Origin: Primulina eburnea
Lineage: Eukaryota > Streptophyta > Magnoliopsida > Lamiales > Gesneriaceae
Length of the DNA stretch: 64,000 bases
Direction of reading: 5' to 3'
Assembly (NCBI RefSeq): GCF_022965805.1
Contig: NC_133101.1
Span: 21,485,054-21,549,053, forward strand
Part shown: in pieces, positions 56,376 through 64,000 of the stretch
How the letters are laid out: the number at the start of each line of letters is the position of its first letter
Position numbering within the stretch: the stretch's first letter is position 1
Notes under the pieces: generated by a model
The model's database searches: none
Seen by the model: the letters and a program-made list of their open reading frames with translations, nothing else
What the model was told of the DNA's origin: nothing
Translations under genes and position numbers: made by a program

Positions 56376-56590
56376 GGCTTAACTCCATGTGCTAAATCAT
56401 AAGTATCTGACTTAACTCTCCAAATTGGATCGTGAACATCTGGCTTAATTCCTCAAACTGGATCATAAATTCTGGCTTAACATCCTAAAATAAATAATAA
56501 ATGTCCATCTTAACTCCCAAGACTGAATAAAAAATGTTCATCTTAACTTCTCAGGCTGGATCATAAGTGTCTAGTTTTACCCCACTAGAC
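56376..56590. repeat. degenerate short tandem repeat
   Basis: Five to six imperfect units of about 40 bp share CTTAACTCCYMAAAYTGGAT and ATCATAAGTRTCTGG-like parts. Non-coding. Confidence 0.6.
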
Positions 56591-57189
56591 TAGGTCACAA
56601 ACAAAATCAAGACATCACCAAAAATATTTGTTGTTAAACAATTTAATGCAATAAAACACGATTTTAAATTTAAGATACTATAAAAATAACGTTATAAAAA
56701 TGCCATAAAAAATACACGTTTCGCTTACCTTGATTTTCTGACGAGCGTAGAAGTTGAGAGCTCGCAAGAGTGCCTCACGCGCCTTCGGATTTTTCTAAAG
56801 AAAAATTTGGGAGAGAAATATAGTTCCAGTGTTCCACCATGACGGGGCAACACTTGCCGGGTTGTCACTTATGTAGTGGGAACTAGTCACTTGCTGCAAG
56901 AAACACATAACCAAGTACAATCTCAATGGGCTAATCCGACTTTTCCATTGGCACTTGGAGACTTGGAATTAGAGGTGTCCAGATAGCCACTGATGCACCT
57001 CGGTCACCAGTACTCACTCCCTGGTTCATCAACTGGAGCAGTACTTCCCACGAGTGAACCCATGATTACCTTTTTTTCCTTTTTTTTAGCCGAATACGAG
57101 TTCAAATTATTGTTTCTGTACAAGCTGGTTTGTTCAAATGTGTTTGACATTGTTTTTGGCTAGTGTTGTTGTGTATCAAAATATGGTTT
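56591..57189. other. intergenic DNA, left flank of pararetrovirus copy 2
   Basis: The central part (about 56720-56900) is GC-richer, with CGCTTACCTTGATTTTCTGA and GTGTTCCACCATGACGGGGC, and looks like part of a dispersed repeat. No gene is supported. Confidence 0.4.
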
Positions 57190-57438
57190 TTTAAAGGGTA
57201 AATTGCTCATAAATCTCCAAACCCAAACTCAACTTTACCCAAGCTCCTGTACCTCAAAACCTTTCTTTAAACTCCCTAATACTTTAAAATGGACAAAAAT
57301 ACACTTATTTCTATTTTAAGTCTAATTGATCCTCACGCTTTCGAAAGTTGCATCAGATCCAAAGGTTAATTAATTTCAAACACAAATTTTATTATTGCTA
57401 GTAACTAATTGTATGAGAAAGAGAATTTTGAAAAAAAT

Positions 57439-57540
57439 ATGAATCCGAACTTCGGTTCGAGGAAAATAATTTACAAAGAATATTCCAATATTTTGGAAAA
57501 TAAACAAGTGCATCTAACTATTGTTAGATATCAGAAATAG
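57439..57540 (+). pseudogene. ORF0 of pararetrovirus copy 2 (truncated)
   Basis: Begins MNPNFGSRKIIYKEYSNILE as in copy 1 and stops at TAG 57538-57540, 16 codons earlier. Confidence 0.6.
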
Positions 57541-57584
57541 AAAAAGAAGCTACTGCACCCTCAGGTAAAATCTCAGGTAAACTT

Positions 57585-57956
57585 ATGATTCAAACAAATA
57601 ATTTTCTGAAGATAGTTCCAGATTCCTCTAAGCTCTCTTCAAATCTTAGGGAAATTCAGAAGACAGTACAAATTTATGGAAATATGCTATATTTTGTACC
57701 TCAACGAGTTGAGAAAATCCTTGAAACCCAGGAAGAAATTCTTGGAATATTAAAGGATATTCAAACAAGAATTCAAAACATAGAACAACAACCAAGTTCT
57801 AGTAAAAGAACTTCAGGAGGATGGTTACCACCATCATTTAGTAATGAACCCTTGTTGCATCAACAAGGAAAGGCCAGAGTGGTGTCAAAACCTTTCACGG
57901 AAGAAGAAAAGATGATCAATATAATTAAGTCTATCTCAGAAAAGAAATTAATCTGA
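57585..57956 (+). CDS. ORF1 of pararetrovirus copy 2 (open)
   Basis: 123 codons, same length as in copy 1, with the same coiled-coil region (VEKILETQEEILGILKDIQT) and GGWLPPSF. Its stop shares one base with the next ATG. It is the only larger ORF of copy 2 that remains open, which for a short frame may be chance. Confidence 0.65.
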   Translation: MIQTNNFLKIVPDSSKLSSNLREIQKTVQIYGNMLYFVPQRVEKILETQEEILGILKDIQTRIQNIEQQPSSSKRTSGGWLPPSFSNEPLLHQQGKARVVSKPFTEEEKMINIIKSISEKKLI

Positions 57957-59389
57957 TGACAACTTTAGAAAAGATTGGCCTGGAAGATCTACAAGAGCTT
58001 GCGAAGTCATTCACAAATCTCAAAGTAGTAGATCTAAAGATGAACACAGCAGTAGGTGACACATCACCTGCTATAACCTGGTCATCTTCTCAGGAACCAC
58101 CAAGGGAAAGTATGGGATCTCGTAATATAAATATGAGAGAATCTCAAACTGATTTCCATACTGGTGGAGGATCACATCCAGCAGGAACAAGAGCAAGGAG
58201 AAATCAAATTCCTTTGCACCAAACAACTTATGGGAAAACTGTTTTGGATCCTATACATCCTTACGGGGTTGTGCTTAACCATGATGTATTAGATTTCAAA
58301 AACAGAGAAAATCTCATAGATGATTGGACATCTGCTATGAGAATTGCAGCAGGAACTCTTGATCTCAACAAAGAAGGATTCATTAAACTATTAGAAATGA
58401 GTCTTATGGGATCAGTGGAAATTGCTTGGGACATGACTTCATTAGACATGAAGGAGTCAATCCTAGCTGGTGAATCTCTTAGTGAGATCGCTGGAAAAAT
58501 TGCTACCTTATTTAAAGCACACTTTATAGGGGTAGACTATTTCAACAGTCAAGATACAGAGAAGAAGAAGAAATATACTCAAGCTCTGTATAGTCTGGAA
58601 TTACATTATATATGTTTGGTGGATGAATACATTATGTTATTCACTAAATATTGATGGAATTCAGGAGTAGAAGAAGATATATCTATGCAGCTTTTCTTCG
58701 CAAAAATGCCGAGTCCCTGGAGAGAAATGCTCATTAGGGAATATGTACCTGTAAATCTAGATACGTTGGCACGAAGAGCCTCTTTCCTCAAAGAAAAGTT
58801 GACAGAATGGTGTCACATGGCGGTATTACAAAAGAATTACAAACGCCTAAGGGTATCAACAAAAAAACTCCTTTGTGTTGTAAATAAAATGACCTTCCAA
58901 CAATTATTGGAAGTAAACCACAAAAGCATAAGAAGAAAAGTTTGAGGACTCATCCTTATGCTCGAAGTGGAAGAAGTTCTTGGAAACCAAAAACAGTATG
59001 GTCTAGACAGAAAGCCAGATCTTAAAAATCAGGACAAAGAAGCGGACCATCAAGAAGTAGGATATCATCCCAAGCATCGAGTTCACTCGAAGCACAGGAA
59101 GAACACCTACAAAGAAAATTTCAAAAGAGCTCATACTCAGGCTAATGAAAGTTTCAAAGATTGTAATTGCTGGACATGTGGAGCAAGAGGTCATATCTCG
59201 ACCAATTGTCCAGAAAATGAAAAGAGAGGTATTAAACGTTTCGATCCTACTCTGGATATTGAAGAAACAGTTTATTACCAAGATCTTATTCAAGTATACC
59301 GATTTGAGGACATTGCCTCAAATGAAAGTATATATTAAGAAGTCTTAAGTCAGGAAGAATCTGATGGAACAGAATCGGAATCTGACTGA
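57956..59389 (+). pseudogene. coat protein gene of pararetrovirus copy 2 (broken)
   Basis: The coat region is recognisable throughout, including zinc knuckle CWTCGARGHISTNC. Breaks: TGA at 58652-58654 where copy 1 has an Arg codon, frameshifts between about 58850 and 59100, and TAA at 59336-59338 before the acidic tail. Confidence 0.85.
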
Positions 59390-60600
59390 GGACGAGGTGT
59401 TTCGACACTAAACACATGAAGATTTGTCTGGGTTTTTCAGCCAGACAACAATATCTCATAACATGGTTCAAAGAATCATTAGAGAAAATTCGAGTCTACA
59501 GAGATATCAAGGTTTCTCTGCAGGACAGGTATAAAAGTTTTTAGGAAGTCTTGGCCTAAGAAACAGAAAGCATCATCTAATCTATAAAGTTTCTAGAAGG
59601 AAAATGGCAATCCCGATGGAAATTACAAGAAATAGAATGGAGATGCAGTTAATTCCTTCCGAAGAAATTAAGGAAGAATTACAAAAACTCAATATAGAAG
59701 TAGCAAGGACCATGTCCTCGATTCATATCGGAGCAATCCAGATTATGATAAAGGCTACTTTCAAAGAAAGAATAGATTCACCTATTGATATTGCTATATG
59801 CGATAAAAAAAATTGGGAATCTACAAGATTCAGTACTGAGAACAATCTCAGGAAACCTCTGTGCATGAAAGATTGTAGGAGTAATCTATCCAAGGATAGC
59901 CTACAACTTGGCAGATCGAGATTTCAGTCGAGCCTTGACATTGCATCAGAACTTCAAGGAAAAAAGGTAGATGAAAGAAGGTAATAGACCATATTCTATT
60001 ACCTATCAAATTTCATATGCTCTATCTAATACACATCATTCTTAATTGCTTATTAGAAACGAGTTTATTGAAATACCAGAGATATTTGGAAAAGTTGCTC
60101 AGGCAATTTATCCAGAAAGAATTGAGTTTCCTTTAATACAGGAAATAGATATCCAAATCCAAGACAAACCGATTCTACAAAGGAATCAAATTCTTAGATT
60201 GGAATCAAGAAGACTATCTTTTCAAAGAGAGAGAATTACAAGTTACAGATGGGGAAAAACACATGTCATAGAAACCCAACAGGAGCTGAAATGTTTTTCT
60301 ACGATAGGAAAGCCTAGATGCCCAGAAGGGTTGAAGGAAGTAGAAATAGTATTTGATATTACTAATAAAAGGAATAAATTTCCTTGTAATACCTTATATT
60401 ATTTGGAACAACCTACGATAGGAACTTACCAAGGACTGATTAAAATCGGAGAATTGAAAGTCCATATCCAAGGAATTCCAGGGAAAGAATCAGATCGACT
60501 GATTCTTGGACTAGAGTTTCTCGAGGAACACAAACCTTGGAAACGTCTAGAGTATAGAATGGAGTTTATGACAGATGATAAAGTGTGGAAAATCCAATGA
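59364..60600 (+). pseudogene. movement protein gene of pararetrovirus copy 2 (broken)
   Basis: Matches the copy 1 movement protein, with stops in the N-terminal third (for example near 59410 and 59531), a frameshift around 59805-59830 and a TAA near 60043. The C-terminal segment with RLILGLEFLEEH is kept and runs to the stop overlapping the polymerase ATG. Confidence 0.85.
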
Positions 60601-62618
60601 CCACAAGTCCATTTTCTATATACATTCCAGTAGGAATATTATATGAACAATATAAGGCAGAATACTTTGCTGCTTATATTGACTCAGGGGCTGGAATCTG
60701 CACAGCAAAACGAGGAGTTTTTCCAAATAATTTGGAAGAAGAATTACCCAAGATTGCTGGGAGAGGTTTTTTCAGAAAAATTTTGATCCTATGTAAAGGG
60801 ATTAAGAGGACTAAAATCATGATTGGCGGTGCTGGACAAACACCTTGGTACAAGGTAAAGACACCACCAATTTATTTTCATGATACATGAGCTGACATAT
60901 TGTTAGGAAATAATTTCCTACAAATGTCTAAGTCATATACTCAAGAAAATGAGATTAGACAATTAGTGTTCACAACACCCTGTGATCACAAAATTATAGT
61001 CCACAGACTACGAGAGGCATTTTACAGAAAATTGCCAATCCAGTTTCACAGCAATCGTGGTGATTCAGGAAAACTTCTGAAACCAAAAATGAAGGATTCA
61101 AGACGGTTTGGAGAAACAATTCTCCAGTTGAGAGCAGATAAGAAACTCTAACCAGAAGTTATAGAATTTCTCAAGATAACTCTACAGACGAATGAAGTAG
61201 AGTTTGAATCCATGGTATCAATGGAAGATGTCTAGAAGAGGATCAAAGAAAACTACAATGAAGATCCCTTGGCATGGCGGGACATAAATCAACTCAAAGC
61301 TTGCCTTAAGATTAAGGAAGGCAAAGAATATGAATTTGCCCGTTGCAAGTCTATCCCAATGAATATCATTGATCAAAGGGATATGCAAATTATAATCAAG
61401 GAACATTTGGAACTTGGTTTGATCAAAGCAGGTATGTCACTATATAGCAGTCCAGCTTTTCGGGTAAGAAATCACGGTGAGATTAAAAGAGGAAAACCCA
61501 GACTTGGTATTAATTATCAAGAAATTAATAAGATTCTGGAGTTTGATGGGTATTATATACCTAGTAGAGAACACTTGTTTAGTTGCATTCGCAATGCCAA
61601 GATATCTCTAAATTTGATTGCAAATCCGGATTCTATCAGATTCGGATGCATGAAGAAAGTAAGAAATTCACAGCTTTCTCCACACCTCAAGGACATTATA
61701 TTTGAGAAGTATTACCGATGGGATTGGTTAATTCACCCCAGATATTTCAAAGAAAGATGGATAACTTTTTAAAAAATTATTTTAAGTTTATGTTTGTTTA
61801 GATTGAAGATGTTTTAATAGCATCTAAAGATATGAATGAAATGTTAAGCATTTTGAGATTTTCTCTAATGTTTGCAAGAAAGAAGGACTGGTTTTATCTG
61901 AAAAAAAAGCAATCATTTCTACAAGTAATAATGAATTCCTCGGAATTGAAATCGATGAGTCAGGAATAATTCTGCAAGAACACATAGTGTAAAAGGTGCA
62001 GAATTTTCCAGAAAATCTCAAAGCAAGAAGCAACTTCAAAGTTTCTTAGGAGTTGCTAATTTTGTTGGGATGTTTATAAAAAACCTAGCAAAACACAGGA
62101 AGGTGTTTAGTCCATTATTGAAAAAGGATTCAAAATTTATATGGACAAAAGAACACACAGAAGGACTTATCCATTTAAAGAAGGTTTGTAAAAATCTTCC
62201 AAAAATGGCTATTCCTCAAGACGAAGATGATCTTGTATTGTATACCGATGCCAGTGATCATTAGTGGACAGCAGTTCTTACTAAGCTCACACCAGATGGA
62301 GAACAACCATGTAGATATTGTAGTGGGTTATTCTCAGATGCAGAAGCCATCAAATGGCATATCAACGAGAAAGAATTTTATGCAGTAAAAAGGGCTTTTG
62401 AAAAATGTCCATTATTCTTACTAGCAAAGAAATTCACTTTGAAAGTTGATAATACACAGGCGAAAGCTTTCTTAAGGAATAGAATTGGATCTAAACCTGA
62501 GAAAGCCAGATTATTAAGATGGCAAGCACTATGTCAGAATTATAATTTTGATATTATGATAATAAAATCTCATGAAAATATTCTTGCAGATTTTTTAACA
62601 AGAGATGGACAACATTGA
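60597..62618 (+). pseudogene. polymerase gene of pararetrovirus copy 2 (broken)
   Basis: The protease active site YIDSGAGIC is kept. Stops include TGA at 60888-60890, TAA near 61149 and TAG near 61233. The RT catalytic motif is lost (a TAG and IEDV replace YIDDV near 61800), and further frameshifts follow. The RNase H part contains LYTDASDH followed by TAG near 62263. Not functional. Confidence 0.88.
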
Positions 62619-63925
62619 CATTGATGTTGTTATCAAGATGCAGAGGCATTTGAGGGAACTTCTTGAAATGCTTCAAACCGAGTTCAACAAGTTGGCCGTT
62701 AACGCAGAAGTTGCGGGAAAGCTACAACAAGCTGATAAGAGAATTGTCTCTGATCGAATTACAGGATGTTTACAGGCATATACTCAGTTATGGTCTGTAA
62801 TGCAAAGGCCTATTCTCCAAGGCATTGAGAAGCCATTGGTTTCCCAAATGGAGAGTTCTCGAGTATAGGACTCTATACCTGTACCAGGAGACTCAAATAC
62901 CCCTTGCACAAGTGTTAAGTGGGGATCATCACCAGATGAGTCAGCTGAAACAAAAATTGAGACTCATGATCCTTATCTTGAGTCTTCAAGTCAACCCTTC
63001 ACCACGTGGATTGAAGAGAGAGAGAGATCAACCTTAGGTCTCGTATTGACAAAGGCAAATCTAAGGTTGGTACTAACGAAGCAAAAATTTCTCCATTTCA
63101 GGTTTATCAGCAGAATTGGGAGAAATTGAAAACAAGAATTGGAATTAACCCAGCTACTAACAGGGTTGAAGTTTCAGGAAAATATCCAAGGGTATGGATG
63201 AAACCAAATTCATATCCAAAGGAGGTTAAAGCATGATATGAATTCGGGGCTCTTGCCTCAGTTTATACTACATCACCCAGCTTTCCGGAAATCTCAGGTC
63301 TACCAAAGTGGATCCAGGAAGCTGTTCACGAGACTTGGGCGAATAATAATTATTTGTCCAGAGGAGATGTTTTGAAGCTATACTTTTTTAGTGCAGCACC
63401 AGAACCAGCAGGAAAAGGATCCCATGAAGCCTTTCATTTCATTAAGTTAAGGAGGCCGGATACAAATGTTCAAAAATTTATCAAGGACACTCTAACAGAA
63501 GAAACACCCCTGGTTGCTTCAATTTCTGAAGATGATATATCTACACGTAGAGCATGGGGTTTATGGGTCTGTCTCACTGAGATGGACAAAGTCAAGTTCC
63601 CGTTCAAATTTTATAATAATTCAGTGAACGGATCATTCCTGCTAAACACCATGACAGGAAAAACCAAAAGTTTGCAGAAGATTTATTCGAGAAAAAGAGA
63701 AATCTTTTGTGGAACAGCAAGCTTCCGGACAGTAAAGAGACTCGCCGAAAATTCTGTAACATGGCACATATAGGAAGATGGTCAGAAAACATTTGCCTTG
63801 AATGCCAAAACCAGAAGGAACCTGAATTCGGTAAAGGATCCAAACCGGGATCTGATCGTAAACACTTTACCGACACAAGCACAAGTGGGGATGGACCACA
63901 ATCACGTTTTCCTCGAGGACAATGA
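62605..63925 (+). pseudogene. ORF5 of pararetrovirus copy 2 (broken, no insertion)
   Basis: The N-terminal coiled coil, the SFPEISGLPKWIQEAVHETW segment and the WSENICLECQ cluster are present without a transposon, confirming how the two ORF5 parts of copy 1 relate. Breaks: TAG at 62866-62868, a frameshift near 63025, TGA near 63235 and a frameshift near 63670. Confidence 0.78.
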
Positions 63926-64000
63926 AAGCCAAAGATTCCTCGACAAAGTTAAATGTAGACATGTGACTAACCCACTAAGCAAAAGTAAACCCACCATGTG

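Larger units (their letters stand above)
57190..64000 (+). mobile_element. endogenous pararetrovirus copy 2, decayed
   Basis: Colinear with copy 1 from the pre-primer region through ORF5 and running off the window. Nucleotide similarity to copy 1 is high throughout, but most ORFs carry stops or frameshifts and the primer site is degenerate. There is no Gypsy insertion. The same orientation and only about 5 kb of separation from copy 1 are notable. Confidence 0.88.

Overview
The window is nuclear DNA from a flowering plant, a core eudicot. The evidence is plant-type GT-AG introns, an NPH3 gene, an ATL-type RING-H2 gene, a classical arabinogalactan protein gene, chromovirus Gypsy elements, and integrated Caulimoviridae-like sequence. 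A lamiid asterid is my guess from the repeat families; it is not shown by the sequence.

Host genes. Only three host genes are supported, all on the minus strand: NPH3 (479-2904, four exons), an ATL-family RING-H2 membrane E3 ligase (12027-13175, no intron) and a small GPI-anchored classical AGP (52679-53068). The DNA around them is AT-rich and holds short non-autonomous DNA transposons. These are six copies of a 182-bp Mutator-like MITE with 9-bp target duplications, three hAT-type elements (two with 8-bp duplications), a probable Helitron 3' end and several fold-back elements.

Retroelement block, 16.5-64 kb. In order: a deleted Copia element (16467-21277) with an unusual leader repeat array; a Tekay-like Gypsy with 3.1-kb LTRs (22615-33768, + strand) carrying a candidate intron between gag and protease; old AT-rich repeat debris; a nearly complete endogenous pararetrovirus (about 36030-52440, + strand); a young Tekay-like Gypsy (41974-50591, - strand) inserted into the last viral ORF with a perfect 5-bp duplication; the AGP gene and MITE-rich DNA; and a second, decayed pararetrovirus copy (about 57190 to the window end).

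The pararetrovirus is the most unusual object. It has a tRNA-Met primer site followed by a chain of overlapping ORFs: a 49-aa ORF0, a 123-aa coiled-coil ORF1, a coat protein with a zinc knuckle, a 30K-type movement protein, protease-RT-RNase H, and a terminal ORF5. Two TATA boxes and poly(A) signals follow. In copy 1 every ORF except the Gypsy-split ORF5 is open. In copy 2 most are broken. I could not assign it to a genus. Boundaries of old repeats and of both viral copies are approximate; all comparisons were made by eye.
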